From Pyrus communis (Eukaryota; Streptophyta; Magnoliopsida; Rosales; Rosaceae): DNA of 64,000 nt. The DNA lies in the NCBI RefSeq assembly GCF_963583255.1, contig NC_084816.1:11085100-11149099 (forward strand), read 5' to 3'. How positions within the stretch are numbered: position 1 is the stretch's first letter; every line of letters starts with the position of its first letter. Below the pieces are notes generated by a model. That model made no database searches. It had not been told where the DNA came from and saw only the letters and a list, made by a program, of their open reading frames with translations. The position numbers and the translations under genes were made by a program. Shown here piece by piece: positions 44,998 through 56,095 of the stretch.

Positions 44998-45737
44998 CGC
45001 GCGCACACAATAGTATATTTATATTTTAATATTTTTAATCCCACAAATTATGGTTTTTTATTTAAAATCTCATTAATATAAACGACTATAAATTTCAATT
45101 TTTAATTTAAAAATATAGTAACATATATAGAAATAAATTATCACTGTAATTTTAGAGCCTTCGATCAAAATTGAAAACCAACAATGTTTCAGTCAAAGAA
45201 TATTCATAGCTAGCGACCGCATTCAAAGTCTCTCTCTTTACAAGGATTCTAAGTAACTCTTGGAATAAAATGCACAATCATATTGACTCCAATTTTTTCT
45301 TTTAAAATGATTGCTCTAATTTATGCATTTCAGATGAAATGACTTTTGGAATCATATATCATTCAATAACTTTGAACTTTAAATTGGATATAGCCTATCT
45401 ACGGATTTGGTTTAATTGTATATTAAATGTATTCGTAATTTGGGGAAAAAAAAAAGTGATATCCTCATGTAATTTAGAAATGGTCCCTTACTCTCTCTTC
45501 CAAGGTATAGAAGACTCTTACCGTCGCAAAGGCTTCAAGTTAAGTTGTGATATAAGTATAATTACGAGATTTTGATTTAATGAATTATTTCATGACAGTC
45601 ACAGTGATGGCGAACTACAAGCATGCCAAGTTTGCTCTACATTGTCACCTACTCTCCAAGCTGATGTATATGTTGAATGAATAATGAAATTGCATTCTTG
45701 CTTTGATAAAAAGGAAAGCCACTTTTTTTTTTCTTAG
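44489..45737. other. AT-rich intergenic DNA
   Basis: A- and T-runs (44584-44604, 44868-44892) and a microsatellite. No gene. Confidence 0.4.
44955..45008. repeat. Compound (TA)n(CA)n(CG)n microsatellite
   Basis: About 16 TA units, then GACACACACACGCGCGCACACA. Confidence 0.95.
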
Positions 45738-45842
45738 GGTAATACTAGAGAGACTAAATTTGTAGATATAGTTCAATCATTAACTTTCATGTCATTTAGT
45801 TTACAAAATTTTATCTATAAATTTAGTCTCCCTAACATTACC
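45738..45842. mobile_element. MITE, 105 bp, complete (AATGCTAGGGA family)
   Basis: Left end GGTAATACTAGAGAGACTAA and right end, in reverse complement, GGTAATGTTAGGGAGACTAA: near-perfect 28-bp terminal inverted repeats with a tiny core. It gives the best definition of the family ends. Confidence 0.85.
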
Positions 45843-46057
45843 ATTTTTCTTGTGATCAGTCAGATCTTACATTTAAATCAATCTATGTGGTCAAAAAGTT
45901 ATTAGTCGTAACCTTGTACTAAAGTCCTTTAGCATTCATAGTCCCAAAAAAACAAAAAAAACAAAAAAAAAAAATTTCATTTTTTTGTCAAATGTTAGAG
46001 TAAAAGTGTCATTTCCTTTCCATTGGCCGATCAACCAATCATGAAGCACAACATGAA

Positions 46058-46251
46058 ATTAAAGAGTCTAATAGTACTTCTACAGTTGGAATTAGTTAGC
46101 CAAGGGCTGTGTAATTAGTTGCAAATATTAGGGTCATGTCAATTGAATTCTATCTATATATACTAAAATGTGAACATTGTTTAGTTAGTTAATGAAATGA
46201 TAAGAAATATTTTTTACACCTCTAAGTTTTCTTACAAGCTAAGATTCAATA
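46058..46251 (+). mobile_element. Copia 5' LTR
   Basis: Matches 50569-50770 over its whole length with about ten substitutions and a few small indels. It begins with a degraded TGTAAA start and ends GATTCAATA, where intact relatives would have CA. The length is ~194 bp. Confidence 0.85.
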
Positions 46252-46259
46252 TGGTATCA
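46252..46259 (+). promoter_or_regulatory. Copia primer binding site (initiator tRNA-Met)
   Basis: TGGTATCA directly follows the LTR; it is the core of the sequence complementary to initiator tRNA-Met. The usual next bases GAGC are changed to ATCA. Confidence 0.75.
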
Positions 46260-46365
46260 ATCACCACCGCCTCATTGCTTCTCCGCTTCGATCTCTAGTG
46301 AATTTTCTCTTGAATTCTTGTCCTTTGTTTTGAAAATCAGTTGAATCTTGATCTTTCTTTCAAGA

Positions 46366-47042
46366 ATGGCGTCCGATTGTTCGTCTTCTCTCCCAAATTC
46401 TTCTATTCCAAACCCTAATTCGGTGCAAAGTTATACCTCTCTCACGATCCAATATATTGTGAGTATGGTGCCTATTAATCTCAAGAGATTGAATTACCTT
46501 CCATGGTGTGCGTTGTTTGCTCCAATTCTCCGTCGGTACAAACTCATCGGAGTTATTGATGGTTCTGAGCCATGTTCATCTCCTCTACTCCCAGATGGTT
46601 CACTCAATCCTGAGTTTGAACTATGGTATGAAAAAAGATCAAAACCTCTTGATCTGGTTGAATTCTACACTTTCAGAAGAGATCACTCATTTATTTCACT
46701 GTTGGGGTTTCTTCTTCTCATGATATGTGGCTCAAATTGGAACAACACTTTGGTGGAGTCTCTGTTGCTTATGTTCATCAGCTTTATTCTCGCCTTCAAT
46801 CTCTTTAGAAATGATCTCAATCAATCTCTGAGTATTTGCAGCAAATCAAGGAAATTTCAAATTCCTTAACAATAGTTGGTGCTTTTGTGTCCAATCGTAA
46901 CTTAATTGCTGCTATGTTACATGGCCTACCAGAGGAATTTAATTCATTTGTTGATTCCATTACTCTTCAATTATCATCTAATACTTTAGATGAACTTCAT
47001 GGTATTCTTCTTTCCAAAGAATTGTCAATGGCTCATCGTTAG
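46366..47042 (+). pseudogene. Ty1/copia gag, frameshifted
   Basis: ATG 46366 opens MASDCSSSLPNSSIPN. Then comes the copia gag motif VPINLKRLNYLPWCALFAPI followed by LRRYKLIGVIDGSEPC (to ~46570). Near 46640 an extra A in an A-run shifts the frame (DQNLLIWLNSTLSEEI appears in the neighbouring frame). A later part reads LQQIKEISNSLTIVGAF, then NLIAAMLHGLPEEFNSFVDS and LDELHGILLSKELSMAHR, ending at TAG 47040-47042. Gag forms the virus-like particle; this one cannot be translated in one piece. Confidence 0.85.
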
Positions 47043-50000
47043 AAACAAATCTCTTATGTTGTTGCTAAACCGTTTCAAACTTGTGCAACTCAGAACGAAT
47101 AACCACTACTTCCCATACCACATTCATCTCAAGTTTATACAACTCAAAATTAGCCTCTGCATAATTCTTTTCGTTACAATTCTAACCGTATCAGGAATAA
47201 CAATCGATTTCACAACAACAAAGGAAATTGCAATTTTCAAGGAAACAATCGGAGAAATCATTCCAATTCTGGCTTCAATAAGTATAACAATCAAGGATTT
47301 TGTTCTCAAGGTTCCTTTCGTTCTCGCAATACATGTCAAATCTATGGATCAACAAGTCATGAAGCCATTGGTTGCTATGATCGAATGAATCCAATCATCT
47401 TTGGGAAAATTCCTTCTACCAAGCTTGCAGCCATGTATACTCATTATACATCCCAACCATCTCCTTCCTGGATTCTCGATTTTGGTGTTACCTTTCATAT
47501 CACACATGATATTTCCAATATTTCATCCCCAACTCCTTACACAGGTAAAGACAAGGTGTATATCGACAATGGTAAAGGTTTGTCCATCTATCATACTGGC
47601 AATTCATCGTTAAATACTGCTCATGCTTCTTTTCAATTGAACAATGAATTACTCTCTACATGTTAATTTCTCAAAGATAATTACTATTCTTTGACTTTCA
47701 ATTCCAATGAATCCGTTGTTAAGGATTGTTTTACGGGGAAGATGCTTTTGTAAGGACTGGTTAGAATGGTTTCTATGATCTTCAAGGTATCCATGCTTCT
47801 CTACCTCAATCTAATTTGCCATCTCATGCTTTAGTATGTACTAAAGCACCTGTGAAAATTTGGCACAGTCGCTTGGGGCACCTATCTTCTTCCATATTCA
47901 GGAGAGTTATATCCACTATTACGATTGCACTGCAAGGGAAACATTCTGTTGATTTCTTCTGCTCTGAATGTGCAATTGTGAAGAATCTTAAGCTTCTATT
48001 TACGCATTCTAGTTCTTCTTCAACTACCATTTTCAGTTTGTTGCATTGTGATGTTTGGGGCCCAGCTCTAATTGTTATCGTCTATGGTTATAAGTATTAT
48101 CTCTTAATTGTGGATGATTATAGTAAAAATACATGGTTTTTTCCCTTTAAAAGCCAAGTTTGATGTATACATCACTTTTATTGTATTCAAAAACTATGTT
48201 GAAAATTTTGTTGGTAATAAAATTAAGTGTTTGAGATCAGACTCAGAGGGTGAGTTTACTAGTAACCCGTTTACATAATTTCTTCAAACTCATGGCATAT
48301 CTGATCAACTCAGCTATACACATACTCCTGAACAAAATGGTTGTGTTGAAAGAAAGCACAGACATTTAGTTGAAATAGCAAGGACTTTAGTAGCATCCAA
48401 AGTCCCTTATTTGTATTGGGCTAAATCATTTTCTACTGCCATTTATCTCATAAATAGATTGCCCATTTCTAGTTTTAATACTTCTCCATGGGAAATTTTG
48501 TTTAAATCTTCATCATGTTACTCCAAGTTAAAGGTTTTTTTGTTGTTGTTGTTGTTATCCCTGGTTAAAGCTTTATGGTAATTCCAAGTTAGAAGGCAAA
48601 AGCAAAGAGTGTGTGATTCTGGGATATAGCTTGCGGCACAAGGGTTATTGTTGCCTTGATCTTACTACTCAGAGAATGTATATCTCAAGACATGTGCAGT
48701 TCAATGAATCACAGTTTCCATTTCATCATATCTCCACTACATCAACTTCACAGTTCTCTCAATCTCCATCTACTTTATTGATTTGCAATACTCAATACCA
48801 CACAAGCCTACTCCCATTTCTCATGAGTCTAATTCATCTTCAAGGCTTAAAGCTCATCACAATGTGCCTTCCTCTACTGGAAGTACTTCTTCTCCAGAAA
48901 TATCCTATAGTTTTGCATCCACTCATGAATCTCCTGTTGTTGCTACAAACAAACACACCCTATGCTTACAAGATCTAAGGTAGGCATCTTTAAACCAACA
49001 ACTTATTCTGTAACCAAGCATCCTTTACCTACAAATGTTGATTTTGTTCCCACTACATATTTACAAGCCTCCAAGTATGAACATTGGAGACAAGCTATAC
49101 AGGAAGAGTTTAATGCTCTCCAACTCGCTAGTACTTGGAACTTGATACCTTACTCTCAGTCTCAGAATATTGTAGGTTGTAAATGGGTGTTCATGATCAG
49201 ATGAAACCTGATGGCACAATAGATAGATACAAAGCTCGTTTAGTAGCTAAAAGGTTTCATCAACAAGAAGGTATTGACTATCAAGAGACTTTTAGTCCTG
49301 TAGCCAAGCCAATCACAATTTGAATTTTATTGACTTTAGTAGTTCAATTTGATTGGTTTCTCAACCAATTGGACATTAGCAATGCTTTCTTACATAGGGA
49401 TCTAAAGGAAGGTGTTTTTATGACTTGGCCACCTAGTTTCATTGATTCTAATCTTTCTCATCATGTTAGCAAACTCAACAAATCCCTTTATGGCTTGAAA
49501 CAAGCTCCCAAGGCTTAGTTTGATAAACTTTTTCAAACATTGTGCACATTTGGATTCAAGCAATCTTCCTCAGATGCCTCACTGTTTGTTCTTCAAGCTG
49601 TAGTTCTTGTTATTGTTTTGGTCTATGTTGATGACATCTTTATCACTTGACCATATACAACCATCTGCCAACAATTTATTCACAAGCTTAGTCGAGTTTT
49701 TTTCCTGTTAAAGACCTGGAACCCCTTCATTATTTTTTGGGTTTAGAGGTACAAAGGACTCTTGAGCGCATATTCATGCATCAAAGTAAATATTTACTTT
49801 ATCTCCTTACCAAAACTAATATGGGAGGTGCAAAGCTTTGTGTCACTCCTCTTGGTACTTCTAAACTCGACCTCAATGGTCTATCCTCTCTAATCCCACT
49901 AAATATACGTCTATAATGAGTGGCCTGCAAAATCTCACTTGGACAAGACCTGATCTTTCCTTTGCAGTAAACCAAGTTTGTCAATTCATGCATGCCCTAA

Positions 50001-50485
50001 GGAAACAACATATGCAAGTTGCAAAAATGATTCTCAGGTTTCCCAATGTCATAATTACACATGGTCTATGGTTTAAAAAGGGTTATCTTCAACTCACTAC
50101 ATACTTTGATACAGATTGGGCAGGCTGCACTTTTGATAGGAGATATACAAGTGGCGTATGTGTTTTTCTAGGTAACAACTTGATTAGCTGGAGTTCTAAA
50201 AAGTGACCCACAATAGCTAAGTCCTTAACATAAGCTAAATATAGGTCTTTAACACACACTGCAGCAAAAATTACATGGATTTGCAAAGTGTTTTCTGATA
50301 TCAGTTCCCCTCTGTCTAAAGTTCCAACTATTTGGTGTGATAACATTTCAGCTATTTCTGTTACCTCTAACGTTATTTTCCATGCTAGGACAAAGTATGT
50401 TGAAATTGACTATTATTATTATATCAGGGAATTAGCCTTGGAAAATCTGGTTAAAGTTCTATACGTTTTCAACTAGGATCAACTA
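47043..50485 (+). pseudogene. Ty1/copia pol, decayed
   Basis: Order: zinc knuckle (~47335; CQIYGSTSHEAIGC, where the second Cys of CX2CX4HX4C is Tyr); protease (WILDFGVTFHIT near 47470, where active copies have DSGATSH); GAG-pre-integrase (WHSRLGHLSSSIFRRV, ~47860); integrase (LLHCDVWGPA, LLIVDDYSKNTWFFPFKS, ~48040-48160; QNGCVERKHRH, ~48338-48370); reverse transcriptase (EHWRQAIQEEFNALQLASTW, ~49080; [25 protein letters not shown], ~49230; LNKSLYGLKQAPKA, ~49480; catalytic VYVDDIF, ~49622); and RNase H (TRPDLSFAVNQV, DTDWAGCTFDRRYTSGVCVF, WSSKK, ~49945-50205). The order protease-integrase-RT-RNase H marks copia. Many stops and frameshifts. A TTG repeat (~48540-48556) is one insertion. Confidence 0.9.
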
Positions 50486-50568
50486 GCTAATATACACACC
50501 AAATCTTTTTCAAACCATAGATTTAGTTTTCTAATGTCCAAGCTTCCAGCAAGTCTCAGCTTAAGGGG

Positions 50569-50770
50569 TGTAAAAAGTCTAATAGTACTTGTACAGTTGG
50601 AATTAGTTAGCGAAGGGCTTATGTGTAATTAGCTGTAAATGTTAAGGTCAATTATGTGTAATTGAATTGTATCTATATATGCTGAATTGTGTACATTGTT
50701 TAGTCAGTTAATGAACTGAGAAGAAGTATTTTTTACACCTCTGAGTTTTCTTACAAGCTAAGATTCAATA
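50569..50770 (+). mobile_element. Copia 3' LTR
   Basis: Preceded by the purine tract TTAAGGGG (50561-50568). Starts TGTAAAAAGTCTAATAG and ends AAGATTCAATA; 202 bp. The flanking bases give only a doubtful short repeat (GAAA near 46055 and at 50771), so the target duplication is not firm. Confidence 0.88.
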
Positions 50771-50774
50771 GAAA

Positions 50775-51119
50775 CCATTTGAAAAATAACCAAAAAATCA
50801 AAAAGTTAAGACATTCATTGCAATGGTGTGGAAAGTAATTGGCTAGAATCCAATAGCAAATCTCAGGATCTGCAATTAAGGCAGTAAATTGGCTAGAAAT
50901 TGTTCAAGATCGCACTGGGTTCATCTCATGTTTGGCTCGTTGAAGCTCGATTTTTGAAAGAACCAAGCCAAGCTTAATTCGGCTCGATTAATAAACAAGT
51001 CAATCTTAAGAATTGGTATGTATGGCTTATAAATCTCGTGGGCACCTCAAAAAAAATTTACGAGACAACTTGAGGTAGGCATGAGCTTGGTCAGTAGTTT
51101 AAGCTTGACAAGAATAATG
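50775..51119. other. Spacer, no feature seen
   Basis: AT-rich DNA without recognisable content. Confidence 0.35.
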
Positions 51120-51283
51120 CTTAATATAGGGGTGTGCTATCCACACACACCTTTTTCCTTCATGCACATCTTCTTGATTTACGGCCTTTGAACTGACTGA
51201 ATTAAAGAATATCAAATGACAAAAATTAACAAGGACTGTGTGAGAAGTAAAAATGGGTGTGTAGAGCACACCCCCTTAATATA
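51120..51283. mobile_element. Mutator-like MITE, 146 bp, with 9-bp target duplication
   Basis: CTTAATATA at 51120-51128 and 51275-51283 flanks an element that begins GGGGTGTGCTATCCACACAC and, in reverse complement, GGGGTGTGCTCTACACACCC. No ORF of note. Confidence 0.88.
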
Positions 51284-51390
51284 TATATTTTGATACACAT
51301 TTTTGTGGTGCCCACTGTGAATATATTTCAATGATCCAACCGTCAAAATATGTGTGAACAAGGTGTCTCCAAATCTTAACCATATATATA

Positions 51391-51750
51391 GGCCCTTATC
51401 CAAAGAGATCCCCATTTTTGGGTAAAAATAGGGACTAGTTGTAGGGCCCACTTCACGTCAAATTTCAACAATTCGAACAATTTATTTTGTAAGTTTCGAT
51501 TCATAGATCATCCTTACAAAAATTCAATTTAATCTGAAGCCATATGCCTATTTAATTATTATGATGAAGTTTCATTGTTTATTGTAGAACAAAGTGTTCG
51601 TCAATTTCATAAAACTCAATTAGATGTCTCAAATATTTCTGATTTGGCTAATATTTTGAAAGGATGATCTATAAGGGCCAACTTGAAAAATAGATGTTTG
51701 GATCGTTGAAGTTCGATGTGAGTCCCACAACTAATCCCCACAATAAGGTA
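51391..51750. mobile_element. Degenerate foldback/MITE
   Basis: The left side (GGCCCTTATCC...GGGACTAGTTGTAGGGCCCAC...TTTCAAC) is repeated inverted on the right (CCTTATTGTGGGGATTAGTTGTGGGACTCAC...CTTCAAC). GATGATCTATAAGGGCC and its inverse (ATAGATCATCCTTACA) are the inner landmarks. Divergence is high and the ends are uncertain. Confidence 0.6.
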
Positions 51751-52909
51751 TCTTACATCAATATCTTACATATATATATTCTCAACTCTAATTAAATTTG
51801 TTGTAAGAATAACGATAGCTTTTTTTCGTATTTCTTGTATAATACATATTTGGAGGCCCAATTCAACTAACTCAATTACAAAAAACTAAAAAAAATAGTT
51901 TGATCTAGTTCCTTCTTTCTATGTAGTTAATTGGGAGTAGGACTTCAAGTTTCCGCTCAAAGAACCCCAAACCATACAATAAAATATATAACAAAACCAA
52001 AGTCTAATTATTGAATTGTTCATTGTTCCCTAGTATCTACTTCAAAACATTTTAGAAGATATTGATGTACACTTAACGTACTTTTCGTATAGTAGTGCAC
52101 ACTAAACACTATATCATTCGATTATTATAGTCAACATGACACTATATCGTGATATATACTTTTTCCAGTGAACACTATATCATGATTAATGATTACTAAG
52201 AAATATTATATCATGATTAGTGATTACAACGAAGCACTATATTAAAGTGATTTAAACTTAGCTGCATTCACCACAAACCCTAAACACATCTTAGTGCACT
52301 CTTGAACTGTCCGAACTGTTTGAACTGGACAACTCAAGAATTATCAAGAATTAGTTGGATGTCGGAGACGCATACTGCGTCTACACGTATATCCCACAGA
52401 CTCTCAAACGGGTGTTTTTTTTTTTTTTTTTTTAATTATACGAAGTTATTCAACATATATAACTTTGTATAAACAATCAATTTTAACAAATTTCACATCA
52501 GGGTTTCCTAGGCTAATGCTGCACAAATTTAATTCACCTAAGCTACATTTGTTTCAATACCCACAAACTCAAAATTTTCCAAAACCCACAATTTCAACAT
52601 ACATATATATCATAATTAAATAAATTAAAATTTACTACAAAAATTAAATTGAGAAACAAATACATAACTTGACTTTAATTTTTTTCCAATTCAATCGTAA
52701 GCTACAACAAACAAAATTAATTAATTAATTACACAATTAAACAAATAAAAAATAAACAAACCTTATATTAATTAGGAGAGGGAGAGTGACAGCTGGGTAA
52801 TGAGAGATGGGTGATGAGGGTCTGAGTGAGAGAGAAAGCAGAAATGAGAGAGAGCTGGGAAAGAAAGAAGAAAGGAGACGGCTGCACGGCTTGTTTAATG
52901 AATTGGGGC
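51751..52909. other. AT-rich intergenic DNA
   Basis: Short repeats of ACTATATCATGATTA type at 52080-52250 and a T-run at 52418-52433. No gene. Confidence 0.4.
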
Positions 52910-53335
52910 TTGCGTGACGAAATGGTTCGTCAAGCAAAGTTACCAAAGTCGTCGAACAAATGTTATTCATCGGACAAACTCATTAAAAAAATGTCAGACA
53001 AAATGTGTCGGTGGAAATTAGGGCAGTTCATCGTGGATCTTTGTCCGACAATCGACATATTTACCTCCGTCAAATTTTTCGTCAGCCAAAGTTACTTTTG
53101 CCAATGTACCTATTCTTCTGTCAAGATGGTGGCGTAATTCGTGCCAATTTTCTCTCTTGGCACGAAAACTTTGCCCGACAAAATTTATTTTGCCCATCGA
53201 ACGTTTCCCCTAAAATCTCTGGAAAAAAATAATAAATAAAAAATAAAAAAAAAAAACCAAAATGTTGACGGTTGACCATTTTTGCCCCACTAAATTTTTT
53301 TCCGCCGGATAAAGTTACATAATTACGCTAGTCAT
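52910..53335. repeat. CACTA-like sub-terminal repeat region
   Basis: Many words of the type GCGTGACGAAATGGTTCGTC, TCATCGGACAAACTC, TTTGTCCGACAATCG, TTTTTCGTCAGCCAAAG and GCCCGACAAAATTTATTTTG, in alternating orientation. No CACTA terminus was found next to it, so it may be a deleted element end. Confidence 0.5.
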
Positions 53336-53684
53336 CGGACTACTATGACAGTTTATACCTTCTCCACCCTCAAGCGGTTAGAGCAGAGAACCTATCCCGG
53401 CCTATAGAATACTTAAATTGTTTAATTATTAGTATGAACTTGTGAGAGAAATTTAGTCGTACAGTATAATTTTCCCATATTATTATATTTATTTTGAGAA
53501 AAGTTACATAAAGTATACAACCGTAAACTAATAGACATTTGTTAGGTTAATAAAGCCAGAGGGTGCTCTTAAAACAAATAATAAACACACAGTCCCCTCT
53601 GGTTATTGTCGCAATTCATTTCCAGGTACAACTTGGAGAGCAGAGCAGGTTTTTTTTTAATTTTTTTCGGTTAGTACTATTGTT
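53336..53684. other. 3' flank of the CEN-like gene
   Basis: No other gene. The 3' UTR of the minus-strand gene should lie at the right-hand side; a T/A-rich run is at 53650-53668. Confidence 0.4.
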
Positions 53685-55015
53685 TTAGCGTCTCCTTGCA
53701 GCAGTTTCCCTTTGAGCATTAAAGAAAACAGCAGTCACAGGAAGGCCAAGGTCATTTGCCTCTGCAAATTTTCGGGTGTTGAAGTGGTCCTTTGAAGCAG
53801 GAGGGATCACTGTCTGCCTGCCCTTCTGCTTGAACAGAAGAAACACAAACCTGTGGATCCCTATGTTTGGCCTTGGCATTTCATATTTCACCACCTCTAT
53901 TCCTGTTTTTAATTATATTATCACACGTTCAAACAAACAAAAAAAAATCATATTAATCATATTCAGTGTCATCATCATCATCATCTCTCTCTCTCTCTCT
54001 CTCACAGAACATATAATGGACTTACCAAATGTGTTATCAGTCGTGCCTGGGATGTCGGTCACAATCCTGTAATCAAGATGGCAAATTATTTAGTCCAAAT
54101 TTTGTAACCAAAATATCACACTGAATGCATGAGTATATATGCAATAGAAGCTTCTGTATTCTGATCATGTAAGTTTTATCCAAAAATAATTAGAAGGAAA
54201 TGGAAACTCCCTGCATCCAGGATCTAACAGGAAAATAAATAAATAAACCAAATAAATTTACCAAGTCAACCGTGTAAACATGCGAACTTATTGATTGGAA
54301 GAAAAAAAAGACTAGCAAGATTCAAGGAAACATAGTTAATTTTATTTTACATAAAGAAAAAGAAGCATATACATAGTTTAAAACATGGTTAATTTTAATG
54401 GAAACTCCCCTAGTAACTGATATTTCTCAATGGTATAAAAGGTTTGTATTTCATATTAATTTTAATCTTCAGGTGGAAATAATATTATGGCCAAGTTAAT
54501 TAATTAGAAGTAGATGCAAGTGAACTCTCAGATAAGGGTCGCTAGGGCCGGGAAAATGATTGCCTTTTATTTCTTTTCCTTATTTCAGATTGCTTTTTTA
54601 TGATCATCTCTCTCAGGTAAAGGTTTACCAGTGTAAGTGTTCCTTCAGGTATGGGTCACTGGGGCCGGGAACATCTGGATCCGTCATAACCTACGAAAAA
54701 CAAAATGATTGTTTTAAATTAAAATCCTTATTTAAGAAAATAAATTACGGTATATGTATACATGATAACATGAGAATATATAGCAGCTGGGAGGGTAACA
54801 TATGCACGTACCAGTGTAAAGAAACTCCTCAAATCGCCTCCATGAACTTCAACCTTAGGCTTGATGGTTACTGAGGAAGGAAATAGCTCATGCCCATTAT
54901 ACACCTTCTTGTTGGAGTTGTAAGAGACTGTCATTTTTACACTTGGGGAGAAGTAATCAACAACATCTCCAATAACTCTTCCAACCACAAGAGGATCTGA
55001 TGACAGCATTGCCAT
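53685..55015 (-). CDS. CEN: TERMINAL FLOWER 1/CENTRORADIALIS-like PEBP protein
   Basis: Four exons: 55015-54812 (204 bp), 54690-54629 (62), 54066-54026 (41) and 53902-53685 (218). The 62- and 41-bp inner exons are the typical plant PEBP sizes, all junctions are GT-AG, and the join gives 174 aa. Start [20 protein letters not shown]. Ligand-pocket motifs are [10 protein letters not shown] (72-81) and GIHRF (117-121). The residue separating repressor TFL1 from activator FT is His here (H86 of EHLHW, where FT has Tyr). The segment-B loop has Asp (D141 of KDHFNT), as in TFL1. The C-terminus is [20 protein letters not shown] ([16 protein letters not shown]). The opening [15 protein letters not shown] favours the CEN/ATC branch over TFL1 itself. 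Such proteins act with FD-type bZIP factors and 14-3-3 proteins in meristem nuclei to delay flowering. The frame is intact, so the gene is probably functional. Confidence 0.95.
53971..54003. repeat. (ATC)n(TC)n microsatellite in intron 3 of the CEN-like gene
   Basis: About four ATC units, then about ten TC units, ending 22 bases beyond the exon 3 donor. Confidence 0.9.
54512..54558 (-). pseudogene. Decayed second copy of exon 2 within intron 2 of the CEN-like gene
   Basis: Minus-strand translation of 54558-54514 is [15 protein letters not shown]. Exon 2 itself encodes [16 protein letters not shown]. Over the best 30 bases the DNA differs from exon 2 at about five positions. Similarity stops at both sides before any usable splice site is seen, and the W codon is lost. 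It lies 70 bases 3' of exon 2 in the gene's direction, so it looks like a tandem exon duplication that has decayed. Confidence 0.8.
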
Positions 55016-55095
55016 GATATCTCAAAGATTACAACCTTCCTGTTTTTCCTGAGGAAGCAGCTGGTTTCTTAATTGGCTTTTGATTGGAGATAACC

Positions 55096-55107
55096 CCATA
55101 TTTATAG
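55096..55107 (-). promoter_or_regulatory. TATA box of the CEN-like gene
   Basis: On the minus strand CTATAAATATGG lies about 82-92 bases upstream of the start codon, predicting a leader of about 50-60 bases. Confidence 0.6.
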
Positions 55108-55548
55108 TGTTCAGAGAAGAACCTTTTGAAGCTACAGAGATCCATCAAAGTTCAAGGGAAGTGGGCTAGAAAAAAAAGTTATGAGGTGAAACATACATCA
55201 ACAATTTAGGACAGTTGTTTTCTATGTAAAGGGTGATGCTAGAAGGACCATCTTCTTGAATTATATATTGTAAAACACATAATGTAGCCATGGCCATTCT
55301 TGGACCAAGGTGGTTCCAGGACCACCCGGACGTCCGAAGAAGCGCCTGTGAGAACCTCTGAGGACTACCTAACAGTCTGGACATGTGATGGAAGAGAAAA
55401 GACCACCATGATTTTACTGTTTTTGGACCTTGGTTACAACGAAGAAGAAATATTTTTTTCTCTTCATTTCCCACATGACCAACTCTCACTTTTTTTAATT
55501 GTTGTATTGCCACCCTAGGATTTTGATTAGCAAAGGAATGATGTATTA
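55108..55548. other. Proximal upstream region of the CEN-like gene
   Basis: No other gene. Short ORFs on both strands here show no domain. A hAT-like MITE begins at 55556. Confidence 0.4.
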
Positions 55549-56095
55549 TTCAACCCAAGGTTCTAAAAGACACTAGACTCTAGGCAGGCGGTGGGCTGGG
55601 GCCTAGCGCCTATGCGGGGTCTAGGCGGGCACTTAGGCAGATTAGACGGATTTAATTAAATCTATTATATTTCATGTAAATAAGTATCCGTTTATACTTA
55701 AAATATATATGATTTCATCATAAACTACAAAGTAGAATGACATATATATTATGAGCTATTGGAACATAATGAAAACATGGGGAACAAGTATATAATGTGT
55801 GTTCCTTTAATTATTCAACAAGTTTCTTACAATTTATTGAAAAAATAAAATGCAAAATGAAAGTTATATATCTATTTTCTGTCTAAATGAATCGCAACCT
55901 AGGCGGGTGTCTAGGCGGGTCTAAGTGGGCTAGGCAGGTCCCTAGGCGGTCTAGGCTGGCACCTCAATAGGTCTAGGTGCTCTTTCTTAATTTTCAAACA
56001 CCTAGACATTAATCAGGGCGGTGGCCAACCGCTTAGCGCCTAGGCGGGGCCTAGGCGGCTCTAGGCGTGGATTTTTAAAACAGTAAATTTCAACC
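55549..56095 (+). mobile_element. hAT-like MITE, copy 2 (CTAGGCGG family)
   Basis: Element 55556-56088 (533 bp) lies between TTCAACC at 55549-55555 and 56089-56095. Its left end CAAGGTTCTAAAAGACACTA is identical to copy 1, and the core (ACATGGGGAACAAGTATATA) is nearly so. It sits about 540 bp upstream of the CEN-like start codon. Confidence 0.88.

Noticed and set aside
55166..55518. Overlapping ORFs on both strands upstream of the CEN-like gene
   Set aside because: No family resemblance, no splice context; they look like chance ORFs.
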